This document shows positions 1 through 7,834 of a stretch of 21,543 nt of DNA, piece by piece. The number at the start of each line of letters is the position of its first letter. The stretch's first letter is position 1. Source of the DNA: a virus. A program made the translations under genes and the position numbers. The notes beneath the pieces are model-generated. The model searched no databases, had not been told where the DNA came from, and saw only the letters and a program-made list of their open reading frames with translations. Location: positions 1-21,543 of IMG/VR virus record IMGVR_UViG_3300042544_000048. One strand, given 5' to 3'.

Positions 1-3000
1 ATCTGTTCAGAAAGCTCAATAAAAGCCTGCTTGAGAGATCTAGACTCTTCTTCGGCTCCGGCGATAGTTGTGGCCAATGGCTCGATAGCACGTTCAACCG
101 AAGTAAAGGCAGTTTCATAAGAACGGTAAGACTGACTAATATTAAAAATCTGACGAGATGCCTGCCAAAGCTGACGGCTAACTGCAGCGTAAGCATTGCC
201 AACATCGTAAAGTGCGTAGCGGCCAGTAACCCATGAGTTAATTAGATTCTTGCTTTGAGCTTCAACAGCTTTCGCTGCCTGAACTTGTTCACGCATCTGA
301 GCTTGAATCTCGGAGCTAAATGCCTTCTTTGTGGCCTTCTCAAGTTGAATCTGAGTGTCCACAGTCATGGCTGCAGTGTTTTGATACTTCTTTGAAACAT
401 CGCCAGCTCGCGTGGTGGCTTTAACCTGCTCGAACATCTGGCGTTCAAGCTCACGACCCTGTGTGATTACCTTAGCAAGATCTGGGAAAAGAGGCATCTG
501 CTTCAGTGGAAGAGTTGGCCCTTCCATTCCCTTTGGTAGAATAAAACGCTCTACCTGCGGGCTTGCTGCGATCTCTTCGCGGATACCCTTTTCCTTGTCA
601 AGAAGTCTTTTGTATTCTTCTTGGTTCTGCAGTTTCTTTAATGCTTGGTTAGCAAGCTTCTGCTCCTGCTCAGTAAGCTCAGCAGTAATTGCCTGAACCT
701 GGGTCATGGCCAAGAACATCTTAACTGCGTTGTCAGCTGACTCGCCACTAGCGCTTGCTACTCCGTCGCCAGAACCACCATCACCGCCGGAGTCAGGTTT
801 CTTTGCGTTTCTAGGAGCGTTCTTAGCTTCCTTGACAAGCAGTCGAGCTCCATAGTCTGCAGTTTCTAGGGTTTGCGAAGACTCAACAGGCAAAAGCTTG
901 TCAAGAACAGATTTGATTACAAGAGCAATGCGGTTGTCAACTTTTGCATAGTGAGCTGGTAGCCAAGCCTCCATCTCATTTTTAACATCTTCCACTCTTA
1001 CTTCAAGACCACTCTTTGTAGTCCTAAAGAAAGACTTCTCTTCTTCCGTCAAGAAATCAGAGTAGTGCTCTTTAATCTTAAGGATTAGGTTGGTAAGGGA
1101 CTTTCCGTCCGAGGTTAGAACCTTTGCAATTTGAGAGTCAGAATCTTTAAGAATCTTATTTGCTTCAAAAGTCTTAGCTTTAGCAAATGGGTTTTCCATT
1201 TCAGGAAGACCAGCGCCAAGTTGCTTGTTGGTGTCGTTAATATACTTGATTGCTTTGGCAAGGTTGCCGAGGTCGGTCTGACCAGCGTTATTGCCAACAA
1301 TTACAGCACCCTGTTCTGAAAGAGTCTGTAGTATAAAAATTGTTTTTTGAATTTTTTCGTAGAAGTCTTTTAGGTTTTCTACTGGATCCTGCGAGCCAAT
1401 CCCGCCTGAGATCATTGCCTTAGAGGCAATCTCTTCTAGGTCCTTTCTAGAACCTGGCTGGAACTTTACATTTGAATTTGTAGCCCAAGTGTCTACTGGC
1501 GGTGCCTGCACAAAAGAGAAAAGGTCTACAAAGCCATTTAGCTTGTCCTTAACCGTGATGGCAGCTTCAGTTAGTTTTTGTCCGAGTTCTTCGTTGTATT
1601 CAACGTCAAACGCAACTTCAGCAATCTTGCCAAACCTGCTAAGTTCATCTAAGAACTCTTGCTGCCAAGCAGCCATTCCGCTTGCAAGCTCAGGCTCTGG
1701 TGCCTGAGCAGCTAGTTCATTTTCTACGGCAGAAATCTCAGCTGCGGTTTGCTTGGCTTTTAGTTGAATCAGTTTCTTTTCGAGTTCCGCCTGCTCTAGA
1801 ACCTTAGCTTGCACCGCTTGTGCGGCAGAAGCTCTTTGATCCAAATCTCTAGTCTCGTCGTCTGCAATTCTTTGATAAGCCAATGCATAGTCTTTGGCTG
1901 CTTCAATTTCAAACTCAAGATTACTTTCGTTTAACTGTGCGTTAGAAGATTCTTTTGCTTGGTCCCTCAGCGACTTTACGGACTCAGCTGCGCCATCAGA
2001 AGCAGTGGCAAGCTCTTGGATCTGCTTGATTTGAGCAGGAAGGTCGGCAGTTAGCTGTTTAACTTCCTTTTGCGCACCGCCACCAAGTGGCTTAGTGCTA
2101 ACAATGGCTGGGTTGTTAAGAATCTGGTCAGCAAGAAAGTTTGCACCCGCAGAAAGGTTCGCATTAAAGTCTTGGAACCCAGATTCAACTACAGTGAACT
2201 GGTGCTCAAGTGCCTTGAACAGCGCATCCTCTTGGAATGATAGCTGTCCACCAACGCCCAGCTCCCGCTGCGCTCTTAGTCGCTTTGCAATTTCAATTTC
2301 ACTACCTGGCTCAAAGCCACGCTTAAGAGTTAGCTCTCTGATCTTTGAAACAAAGTCTTCTAGCCAGTAACCCATCTCGTTGCTGCCGGAGCTAACATCA
2401 GCAGACTCTGACTTTGTAATGAAGCCTGTATCAAACTCGCCGCCCTTGAATTCTCTTGCGGCAAAATAGTCAGCACTATCTTGCATCGCTTGAGCTGCCT
2501 CTTGGTAGATATCCTCAGCAATTGAGTCAATAAGGCTAGTAATCCAGCTAACAGTTGCATTTGTAGTTTCTGGGTTCTTTGCCAGACCCATAATCTGTTT
2601 TTGCCAAGCTTCAGTTATTCTCTTGGCTTGAGTGCTGTCTCCAAGTGAAGACCTGTCAGTTCCGGTTGGAACTCCGCGAATTCCCCTTTGTGAAACTGAA
2701 TACTTCGTGTCTCCACCTGCAACTGGCACACCAATCATCTGCGCCATGCGAGCAGCTTCTAGGAACGCCTCCTGTGCAATAACTGCGTTAGGCACAAGGG
2801 TGTCACCAATTAGAGCAAACCGCTTGGTAAGCTCCATCATGGCTCGATCAACATTGCCGTCTTCAAGCTGCATAAGCCCGTCAGTAAGAGTTGAAACTTC
2901 AGCTTCAAATCCGTCTAGGTCTTTAAGGTAGTCAATGTTAAGAGTCTTTATACCGCTAGCTTTGCTAATCTCAGCCATGAAGGTATTGCTGGCTTTTGCG

Positions 3001-3488
3001 GCATCCTTGAGGCGTTCTAGTTCATCGCTGATCTTTCCGCCAAAGTCCATACGGGCAATGTCTTCGGAATCTTCAGATAGGTCGTCTTCGACTTCTTTTA
3101 GTTTCTTTTTTAATTCGCTAAATTGTCCACCAACAATATCGAGCTTGTCACCAATACCGCTTGTTGGGTCTGCAATATCAAACTTTGGTAGAGCTAGCTT
3201 AACTCCACCTCTTAGCTCAGAGGGCAGTTCTAGTTTCTTGAATAGCTCGGCCTTGAAAAGCTCATTAAAGTTAATGTCTTTAGCAGTGCCCTTTGGAGTT
3301 CTTGGCGGTAAGCCACGCTGTGCTCGTAAGGCGGCACTGCGCTCAGCGGCCTCACTTAGCTTTACATTGACCTCAACAGACTTAGCCAGCCTGTCCTGAA
3401 CCTTCCGCTCAACCTCTTTAACGCTAGCCTCATCCAGGGTAGCGCCAACGGATACGTTTAAGTCAACGGAATAGTTTTTATCTGCCAA
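1..3488 (-). CDS. Tape measure protein (3' end beyond window)
   Basis: The reading frame stays open for about 1160 codons and runs off the left edge, by far the longest gene here. It sits directly after the tail assembly chaperone pair, where siphophages encode the tape measure protein that sets tail length and is threaded through the tail tube. The visible part is rich in charged, Ala/Gln/Leu-rich helical stretches (for example around 1700-2000), with a Gly/Ser linker near 770-800. I saw no clear membrane segment in the visible part. I chose a TTG start (protein begins ADKNYSVDLNVSVG after fMet) because GGAG lies 7 nt upstream, no ATG or GTG is available in frame, and the frame is closed by a TAA further up. 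The missing C-terminus might hold lytic or peptidase domains, which cannot be judged from this window. The family call rests on size, composition and context, not on a catalytic motif. Confidence 0.9.
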   Translation of the reverse strand, partial: MADKNYSVDLNVSVGATLDEASVKEVERKVQDRLAKSVEVNVKLSEAAERSAALRAQRGLPPRTPKGTAKDINFNELFKAELFKKLELPSELRGGVKLALPKFDIADPTSGIGDKLDIVGGQFSELKKKLKEVEDDLSEDSEDIARMDFGGKISDELERLKDAAKASNTFMAEISKASGIKTLNIDYLKDLDGFEAEVSTLTDGLMQLEDGNVDRAMMELTKRFALIGDTLVPNAVIAQEAFLEAARMAQMIGVPVAGGDTKYSVSQRGIRGVPTGTDRSSLGDSTQAKRITEAWQKQIMGLAKNPETTNATVSWITSLIDSIAEDIYQEAAQAMQDSADYFAAREFKGGEFDTGFITKSESADVSSGSNEMGYWLEDFVSKIRELTLKRGFEPGSEIEIAKRLRAQRELGVGGQLSFQEDALFKALEHQFTVVESGFQDFNANLSAGANFLADQILNNPAIVSTKPLGGGAQKEVKQLTADLPAQIKQIQELATASDGAAESVKSLRDQAKESSNAQLNESNLEFEIEAAKDYALAYQRIADDETRDLDQRASAAQAVQAKVLEQAELEKKLIQLKAKQTAAEISAVENELAAQAPEPELASGMAAWQQEFLDELSRFGKIAEVAFDVEYNEELGQKLTEAAITVKDKLNGFVDLFSFVQAPPVDTWATNSNVKFQPGSRKDLEEIASKAMISGGIGSQDPVENLKDFYEKIQKTIFILQTLSEQGAVIVGNNAGQTDLGNLAKAIKYINDTNKQLGAGLPEMENPFAKAKTFEANKILKDSDSQIAKVLTSDGKSLTNLILKIKEHYSDFLTEEEKSFFRTTKSGLEVRVEDVKNEMEAWLPAHYAKVDNRIALVIKSVLDKLLPVESSQTLETADYGARLLVKEAKNAPRNAKKPDSGGDGGSGDGVASASGESADNAVKMFLAMTQVQAITAELTEQEQKLANQALKKLQNQEEYKRLLDKEKGIREEIAASPQVERFILPKGMEGPTLPLKQMPLFPDLAKVITQGRELERQMFEQVKATTRAGDVSKKYQNTAAMTVDTQIQLEKATKKAFSSEIQAQMREQVQAAKAVEAQSKNLINSWVTGRYALYDVGNAYAAVSRQLWQASRQIFNISQSYRSYETAFTSVERAIEPLATTIAGAEEESRSLKQAFIELSEQ

Positions 3489-3519
3489 TTGAGTCTCCAG
3501 ACTTGGAATGCATAAATTA

Positions 3520-3535
3520 ATTATACATTATTGTA
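3520..3535 (-). promoter_or_regulatory. Candidate -10 promoter(s) ahead of tape measure gene
   Basis: On the minus strand a perfect TATAAT hexamer occupies 3525-3520, about 30 nt before the TTG start. A second candidate, TACAAT, lies at 3535-3530 and overlaps the stop codon of the chaperone frameshift ORF. The same TACAAT hexamer occurs in two other gaps of this window. No convincing -35 is visible. This is inference from motif recurrence. Confidence 0.4.
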
Positions 3536-3956
3536 AGTCTAGTGCTTTGGCAACCTGTGCCTCTAAATAGGATCGTCTTGTTGGCATTTCCATGCCCTCG
3601 TAGGCGTAAGGCACAATGATTTCCTGAACGCCGTATTTCTTTTTCTTGCTGTCTTTCTTTTGCTGGCGCTCTTGATGCTTTTCGAGTTCGGCTTTTGCAA
3701 AGCATTTAATTTCTCGAACCTTGAACCCAACGCTGTCTGCAAACTCGTTGTGGCAGATCCACACAGGATTGCCGCATTGGTTGCAGGTTTCGTCTTGGAG
3801 GATCTGATAGCTTTCAAGCAACATGAAGTCAAACCTAGTCCAAGGCTCACTTGGTTGTTCTTGAAATAGAATTGCGCTAGGGCGAATTTTGTTTTCGATG
3901 GCAGCCCTAAGCTTGGTTACATAACCTCGGTTATGCGGCCAAGTTAGGACCTCTGT
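3528..3956 (-). CDS. Tail assembly chaperone, frameshift extension (T part)
   Basis: This is the downstream half of a gpG/gpGT-like tail assembly chaperone, reached only by a -1 ribosomal frameshift from the preceding ORF. After the slip at 3956-3962 the frame reads TEVLTWPHN and continues without a stop for 142 codons. An in-frame ATG exists at 3824, but no ribosome site supports independent initiation. The protein has a CNQC...CH cluster (possible metal-binding knuckle) about 70 residues into the extension, then a very basic Lys/Gln-rich stretch and a short tail. In lambda-like phages the extended form recruits tail tube subunits while the G domain coats the tape measure. The neighbours (tail tube before, tape measure after) fit that exactly. 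The predicted fusion is about 335 aa. Confidence 0.85.
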   Translation of the reverse strand, partial: TEVLTWPHNRGYVTKLRAAIENKIRPSAILFQEQPSEPWTRFDFMLLESYQILQDETCNQCGNPVWICHNEFADSVGFKVREIKCFAKAELEKHQERQQKKDSKKKKYGVQEIIVPYAYEGMEMPTRRSYLEAQVAKALDLQ

Positions 3957-4534
3957 AAAAAACCTGCATCCGTTAGCTGGTCAAAGTAGCCGCCTGCAAG
4001 AGTTAGCTTCTGCATGGAACCGACTAGCTTGTTCCATTCGGTTACAGAAAGAGCCTTGCGAAGCTCCTCGACCTTTTCGTAATTAAACTCTTCATTGTCA
4101 ACTGCACCTTCAGAGTTGGATACTGACACAATATTTACGGCAACTAGGTGCGTAATGTAGTCCTTGAGCCATTCCTGACTTCTTTCAGCATCTTCACTAT
4201 CAAGCCCATGTAGCGCATTTACCTTATCGGTAACTGCCTCAATAATAGACTGCCCAACTCCACGCATCTCAAAAGTCAATGCACTCGACATGATCTTTTC
4301 AGCTAGCTGCTCTGCAATAACTTGCAGCTCCGCCAAAGCTTCTGGATCAGTTGTGCGGTTCATCTGAAGGTTAATCTGAACAAGCTGCATAGCAGCTTCG
4401 TCGTCAAGATAAACCTTGACTGAAGTTGATGGGTAGGCACGTCCCTTGATGGCATCCGCCAAGTTAAAGACCTTTGCTGACTGAGCTTCCTGAACTAGCT
4501 CTAGTGCTTCTTTAGTGATGTTTTCTTCGCTCAT
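3944..4534 (-). CDS. Tail assembly chaperone, upstream part (G protein)
   Basis: This 196 aa acidic, helical protein sits between the major tail protein and the tape measure gene, the invariant position of the tail assembly chaperone in siphophages. The frame ends TDAGFLQRS with a slippery T TTT TTA about four codons before the stop, so a fraction of ribosomes should shift to the -1 frame and make the longer form. I prefer the ATG at 4534 (MSEENITKEAL) because AAAGG precedes it by 9 nt. The ATG at 4561 would add nine residues but is preceded by a C-run with no ribosome site. An 11-bp hairpin separates it from the tail tube gene, so its expression may be reduced relative to the tube. The function is known for the family; the specific assignment rests on position plus the slippery site. 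Confidence 0.88.
   Translation of the reverse strand: MSEENITKEALELVQEAQSAKVFNLADAIKGRAYPSTSVKVYLDDEAAMQLVQINLQMNRTTDPEALAELQVIAEQLAEKIMSSALTFEMRGVGQSIIEAVTDKVNALHGLDSEDAERSQEWLKDYITHLVAVNIVSVSNSEGAVDNEEFNYEKVEELRKALSVTEWNKLVGSMQKLTLAGGYFDQLTDAGFLQRS
3956..3962 (-). other. Programmed -1 frameshift slippery site T TTT TTA
   Basis: On the coding strand the heptamer TTTTTTA lies in the zero-frame register GGT TTT TTA, which matches X XXY YYZ. Slipping back one base converts the frame that stops at 3944 into one that runs to 3528. Heptamers of this kind at the end of tail chaperone genes are well known in dsDNA phages. Confidence 0.88.
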
Positions 4535-4579
4535 TGTTTTCGCCTTTAGTTTAAGCGCCATTTATGGGGGGGGTGAAGA

Positions 4580-4616
4580 CCGGGGAGGGCCAAATGGGCG
4601 CAAATGCCCTCCCCGG
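4580..4616 (-). terminator. Strong hairpin between tail tube and chaperone genes
   Basis: An 11-bp perfect inverted repeat (CCGGGGAGGGC / GCCCTCCCCGG) with a 15-nt loop begins 8 nt after the tail tube stop codon. The 3' side on the minus strand continues TCTTCACCCC without a U-run, so it is more likely an attenuator or an mRNA-stabilising 3' end than a full intrinsic terminator. It would let the abundant tube protein be made in excess of the downstream chaperone and tape measure. The loop contains a direct repeat of CAAAT on the plus strand. Confidence 0.6.
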
Positions 4617-4623
4617 CCAGCTG

Positions 4624-5700
4624 TTAGGCTGCGGAAGTAACGTGTACTCCCAAGCGACCCTGTGGCATGAAGTTAACCATGTACTTCACGCTGTCTTCGC
4701 CTTCGGTGTTGTCCATGAATGCGTCTGCGATGAACTTGAACACAGATACAACCTGTCCGGAAGCGTGGTCCGCAGATGGAGCGTAGCCAATTCGGGTAAC
4801 AAGGTAGCCCTCTGGGCGAGAACCGTCGGTAGCTGCCTTGAAGGCGGCGTAAACATCGTTGTAGATGCTGTCTGCCTCTGGGTCTGCATCGCGGAAGAAC
4901 ATTAGCGAGCCAGAGAACTGCGCGAAACCGCGAGTCTGGTTCTGTCCCTCGTCAACGATTGCACGGTCGTCAATCTTGTTAGAGTCATTTGCACCTAGGT
5001 CATAGGAGTCCCAAGCGATTGCCTCTGACAAGTTAATTCCACCGTTTAGGATGTCCTTGTCTGGAGTTGCTAGGAATGCAGCTTCGTTAGTAACGTCAGC
5101 AGCGTCAACCCAGTCAACACGGATCTTTGCGTTTGATACCATCTTGGTACCAACAGTGGTGCGAAGCTCTGGACCTGAACCTGCAGTTCCGGCACCAACA
5201 GCAACGTTAACCTTAACCTCACCAGTGGTCAAGAAGCGAGCACCCATGCGAACCATCTCGCCATCGCCAACTAGGTCGATAGGGAAGTCGGTCTTTACGC
5301 CGTAGATGCTGATCTCGTCACCAGCTGCGAAAGCTGCGTTGTGAGTCTTGCCAACACGCTTGATTAGGTAGTACTTAACGTCTGGTGCGTCAAATAGGTC
5401 ACGGAACTTGTTGTAAACAGAAGTTGCCGAAAGGTTCGCGTCACGGAAACCGTCAAGCGAAGCCTCGTAGTTGTTGTAGGTTGGGGTCTGAACGTCAGCG
5501 TTGTCGATGATAGACAGCGAAGTGTCTGCATCAGAGTCAGTCATGTTCAGGGTGTAGTCGTCAGTGACGGCTGGGGAGATGTTGAAAACCTTGGCTGCGG
5601 CAGTGATCTCAGTCAGCGTTGGAGCTGTCCAGTCTACGAACGCATCCGAGGTTGCAACATAAAGGCCCACATTTGGGCGGAGCATCTTAGTAGCAGCCAT
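4624..5700 (-). CDS. Major tail (tube) protein
   Basis: This is a 358 aa protein whose N-terminus (MAATKMLRPNVGLYVAT) and beta-rich, Thr/Val/Asp-rich composition match actinophage major tail proteins, which polymerise into the tail tube around the tape measure. It lies directly before the frameshifting chaperone and after the tail terminator and a 96 aa gene, as expected. The start is firm: a GAGG site precedes the ATG by about 10 nt and the stop of the preceding gene overlaps it as TAATG, implying translational coupling. Many of its codons, such as AAC, ACC and CTA, look like those of a highly expressed gene, although I did not compute usage. The C-terminus ends GVHVTSAA with no obvious Ig-like add-on domain. 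Confidence 0.85.
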   Translation of the reverse strand: MAATKMLRPNVGLYVATSDAFVDWTAPTLTEITAAAKVFNISPAVTDDYTLNMTDSDADTSLSIIDNADVQTPTYNNYEASLDGFRDANLSATSVYNKFRDLFDAPDVKYYLIKRVGKTHNAAFAAGDEISIYGVKTDFPIDLVGDGEMVRMGARFLTTGEVKVNVAVGAGTAGSGPELRTTVGTKMVSNAKIRVDWVDAADVTNEAAFLATPDKDILNGGINLSEAIAWDSYDLGANDSNKIDDRAIVDEGQNQTRGFAQFSGSLMFFRDADPEADSIYNDVYAAFKAATDGSRPEGYLVTRIGYAPSADHASGQVVSVFKFIADAFMDNTEGEDSVKYMVNFMPQGRLGVHVTSAA

Positions 5701-5990
5701 TAGTTCATTTCCTCGTTATTGTCGATGATTTCTTCCTGTGGAATCTCCACACCAACTTCGCGCTCCCAAGCGGTTCCGTCCTGAACTAGGCCGTCTCCAT
5801 CTGCATCTTCTGCAGCAGGGATATACTCAGCTGTCTTTTTGGTAGAGCGCTTCTTTGCAGAAGCTTCTACCTCAAACTTAGTCTCCTCTTCAGAAACTAG
5901 CTCGAGGTTCTTACCCAAAACTTTGTGGTCGGCATAGTGTGCCGGGCGTGAGACTAGCTCACCAGTGACTTTGTGTCTAAACAGCGCCAT
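5700..5990 (-). CDS. Small acidic virion-region protein with calcium-type loop
   Basis: A 96 aa protein lies between the tail terminator and tail tube genes and overlaps the tube gene by one base (TAATG). The N-terminal part (MALFRHKVTGELVSRPAHY) is basic. The middle is a Lys/Ser/Thr patch (ASAKKRSTKKT), and residues around 62-73 read DADGDGLVQDGT, which has the D-x-D-x-DG spacing of an EF-hand-type calcium-binding loop followed by AWER. The last 20 residues are very acidic. A good AGGAAGGA ribosome site precedes the ATG, and a promoter-like motif lies just upstream. I do not recognise a named family. Position suggests a tail-tube-associated or head-tail joining accessory protein, and calcium binding is inference from the loop. 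Confidence 0.75.
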   Translation of the reverse strand: MALFRHKVTGELVSRPAHYADHKVLGKNLELVSEEETKFEVEASAKKRSTKKTAEYIPAAEDADGDGLVQDGTAWEREVGVEIPQEEIIDNNEEMN

Positions 5991-6011
5991 GAAAGTCCTT
6001 CCTAATCTCTA

Positions 6012-6026
6012 TTATGATACCACATT
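6012..6026 (-). promoter_or_regulatory. Extended -10 promoter TGTGGTATCAT (copy 2 of a 15-bp element)
   Basis: Minus-strand AATGTGGTATCATAA contains the extended -10 TGG-TATCAT. It overlaps the TAA stop of the tail terminator gene and lies about 25 nt before the ATG of the 96 aa gene. The identical 15 bases occur at 17524-17538 ahead of the capsid protease gene. No -35 hexamer is evident. Confidence 0.55.
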
Positions 6027-6443
6027 CGTGTTTACCACATACCTGAATGTCACTTCTGAAGTGTATTTAGCAGGGCGTGAGGTAAAGTCTGGTAACACAA
6101 CTCTGGAGTTACCTACTGGCTTAAGTTCACCAGCGTCGCTAGGAGTAAAGCCAGTTAGCTTGTCTCGCACCAAGTCTGATACTTGGCGAGCAGAACGCTC
6201 TGTTGGGCCGACGCACTGAATGATGCAGTAGCTTTCTCCAAGGTCTTGCCTTACAGAAGTAATGCCACGACCGTCAGCTGCTCTGGCGTAACCGCCAAAG
6301 AAAGGCACAATAAAAGGCAGCATAGTGCCATTTGAGTATTCAAGAGATGCGTCATCTGGAACACCGTTCTCGTAAACGGTCTGTGCAAGCTCATTTAACT
6401 TAGTAATAATTTGATCTTGAATAGGCAGTAGTGAAAGTCCCAT
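6012..6443 (-). CDS. Tail terminator / tail completion protein
   Basis: This 143 aa protein sits after the neck protein and before the tube gene, the position of the gpU-like tail terminator that caps the growing tail and joins it to the head connector. The N-terminus (LLPIQDQIITKLNEL) is a helix typical of this fold, followed by a beta-rich core with GESYCIIQCVGPTE, a helix around SARQVSDLVRDKL, and a C-terminal strand (VTFRYVVNTNVVS). The length matches the family. Translation is probably coupled to the previous gene because its ATG overlaps that gene's stop (TAATG). Sequence alone does not prove the role. Synteny carries most of the weight. Confidence 0.75.
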   Translation of the reverse strand: MGLSLLPIQDQIITKLNELAQTVYENGVPDDASLEYSNGTMLPFIVPFFGGYARAADGRGITSVRQDLGESYCIIQCVGPTERSARQVSDLVRDKLTGFTPSDAGELKPVGNSRVVLPDFTSRPAKYTSEVTFRYVVNTNVVS

Positions 6444-6973
6444 TACTTATAGCCCTTCCTCTTCATGTAAATATCAAATGCAGTCCGAGCTGCGTCCATA
6501 CCAGCTTGCTGGGAAAACATACCGTGATAGAAAGCTTCGTCAAACATGGAATCTCCATACTCCTGCATTACAAAGTAATTAGGGTCAGAGCGCCACCTCT
6601 CAGTTGCCTGCCCTCTGGTTGGAACTGCAGGTGCATCCTTAATGTTACCATCTTTGTCTGCCGGAAAACCAAAGCTTGCAGAGACGCTAGACCTTCTTCT
6701 GCGGTCATTTGACTTAGGTTCTACAGCCTTTGAACGGCCAATACTGTCAAACATTGTAAAGGTCTCTACACGCTGGCCATCATCAGCTTTATTGCCAGTC
6801 GGAGGGCTGTTGAGAACTGTGTATCGCATAGCATCTGCACCAGCTATTGCGGCAGCGTCTAGTGCGCGTCTGGTGTCAGTAGCGATCTTTTCTAGATGCG
6901 GAAATCTTTTACGCTGACCGGGGGCTGCAAGCATCTTTTTTAGATCTTCGCCAAGGCTGAACTTCTTAGCCAT
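6443..6973 (-). CDS. Neck / tail-completion protein (HK97 gp10-like)
   Basis: A 176 aa basic protein lies between the stopper and the tail terminator. Small basic proteins at this place are usually HK97 gp10-like or minor capsid/neck proteins that complete the head-tail joint. Visible features are an N-terminal helical, Lys/Arg-rich segment (LGEDLKKMLAAPGQRKRF), a long Ala-rich helix (TRRALDAAAIAGADAMRYTV), a very basic run (KSNDRRRRSSVS), and a C-terminal aromatic region (YFVMQEYGDSMFDEAFYHG) ending KRKGYK. The start overlaps the end of the preceding gene by 8 bases. An alternative reading is a tail-associated minor protein. I am more confident in the connector-cluster membership than in the exact role. 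Confidence 0.65.
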   Translation of the reverse strand: MAKKFSLGEDLKKMLAAPGQRKRFPHLEKIATDTRRALDAAAIAGADAMRYTVLNSPPTGNKADDGQRVETFTMFDSIGRSKAVEPKSNDRRRRSSVSASFGFPADKDGNIKDAPAVPTRGQATERWRSDPNYFVMQEYGDSMFDEAFYHGMFSQQAGMDAARTAFDIYMKRKGYK

Positions 6974-7451
6974 TGTTTGGGTTCAGTTCTTGGTTCACCT
7001 CGCACAGCAGCAGTCTGTGCCAAGGGTTTGAGCTATTGATAATCGAGCGAAGCACGAACTCAAAGTTTAAAAGTGCTGGGTCGATTGGAGATGCGGTGAC
7101 AAGCATTCTGTGACCAGGTCTTAGGTCAGGCATAGCACCGTTAGAGCCAGAGAGCTGGTTCTCACGAAGTCCAATGTGCACTTCCATAATCTGGCTGGCA
7201 CCGGGGTCAATTGCAGTCACAACCGTGCCAGCAGAACCTAGTCGCACAGAGGCAGAGCGTGGCTGAATGCGAGCCTTGCCAGTCCAAAGTAAAACTGTTT
7301 CGTTTGACCAAGTATTGCTAGTTGCGTTGTAAACGCTGTCAGCGCTTGCAGGGTCGTAGATCTCAATCGAGCAAAGCTCTAGAGATCGCTCAATCCCCCG
7401 ATTATGCGTATACCATCTCGGGTCAATAGCTGAGCGAGAGTTTAGAGCCAA
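6966..7451 (-). CDS. Head-tail stopper-type protein (DUF6093-like)
   Basis: A 161 aa beta-rich protein follows the head-tail adaptor and resembles the DUF6093-type proteins found at the stopper position of actinobacteriophages. The stopper closes the portal channel after DNA packaging and presents the surface on which the tail docks. Recognisable pieces are an N-terminal RWYTHNRGIERSLELCSIEIYDP segment in shortened form (RWYTHNRGIERSLELCSI), a core WTGKARIQPRSASVRLG, and PDLRPGHRMLVTASP near the middle-to-end. The start is TTG at 7449-7451, overlapping the preceding gene by 10 bases. No ATG or GTG is near, and the first residues (ALNSRSAIDPRWY) look like a natural N-terminus. The family name is from memory of resemblance, without a search. 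Confidence 0.7.
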   Translation of the reverse strand: MALNSRSAIDPRWYTHNRGIERSLELCSIEIYDPASADSVYNATSNTWSNETVLLWTGKARIQPRSASVRLGSAGTVVTAIDPGASQIMEVHIGLRENQLSGSNGAMPDLRPGHRMLVTASPIDPALLNFEFVLRSIINSSNPWHRLLLCEVNQELNPNNG

Positions 7452-7828
7452 GAATTATCCCACTTAACGGTTTGGTTTGCAACTAGGAAGGTGTCGCTGG
7501 CTTCGTCTAGGTCATCCCTGTCGGCTTCAGCACGAAGCTCGGCAGCTTGGGCACGAAGTTCAGCTCCCAGCTTTGCGCCGTCAGTCTGGAAGTCGTAGGT
7601 CTTGATTACCTTGTTAATTAGAGCTTCGCTAGTCGCAAGGACTGACTTAGCCTGAGCTGCTGCTCGCTTTACGTTGTTACTGTAAAGGCTTAGAAAGGCC
7701 TGAATCTGCGGATCGCTGAATATGTAGGCAGCAGGACTGCCAAGCTGCTCAGTGTCTGGAATAAGTAGGCGAACCTGCCCGATTGCAGTCGAGTAGTCTG
7801 GGGGAGTTACGTCTGGGGTCGTAGGCAT
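7442..7828 (-). CDS. Head-tail adaptor protein
   Basis: A 128 aa, largely helical protein of the type that binds the portal and extends the neck (HK97 gp6 / SPP1 gp15-like adaptors). The N-terminus DYSTAIGQVRLLIPDTEQ followed by YIFSDPQIQAFLSLY is the typical opening of these proteins, then Ala-rich helices (VKRAAAQAKSVLATSEALI) and a C-terminal VKWDNSWL. It begins the connector cluster and overlaps the stopper gene. The ATG lies exactly 6 nt after a TAGAAT hexamer, so the mRNA may be leaderless. There is no ribosome site before the ATG. In most siphophages this gene directly follows the major capsid gene; here about 7 kb of fibre genes lie between them. Confidence 0.82.
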   Translation of the reverse strand: MPTTPDVTPPDYSTAIGQVRLLIPDTEQLGSPAAYIFSDPQIQAFLSLYSNNVKRAAAQAKSVLATSEALINKVIKTYDFQTDGAKLGAELRAQAAELRAEADRDDLDEASDTFLVANQTVKWDNSWL

Positions 7829-7834
7829 GGTTCT

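Noticed and set aside
3528-3824. Independent gene from the ATG at 3824
   Set aside because: The -1 frame is open well upstream of this ATG back to the slippery site, and no ribosome site precedes it, so it is the frameshift extension of the chaperone.
4535-4561. Upstream ATG of the tail chaperone
   Set aside because: It is preceded by a C-run and no ribosome site, while the ATG at 4534 has AAAGG at good distance.
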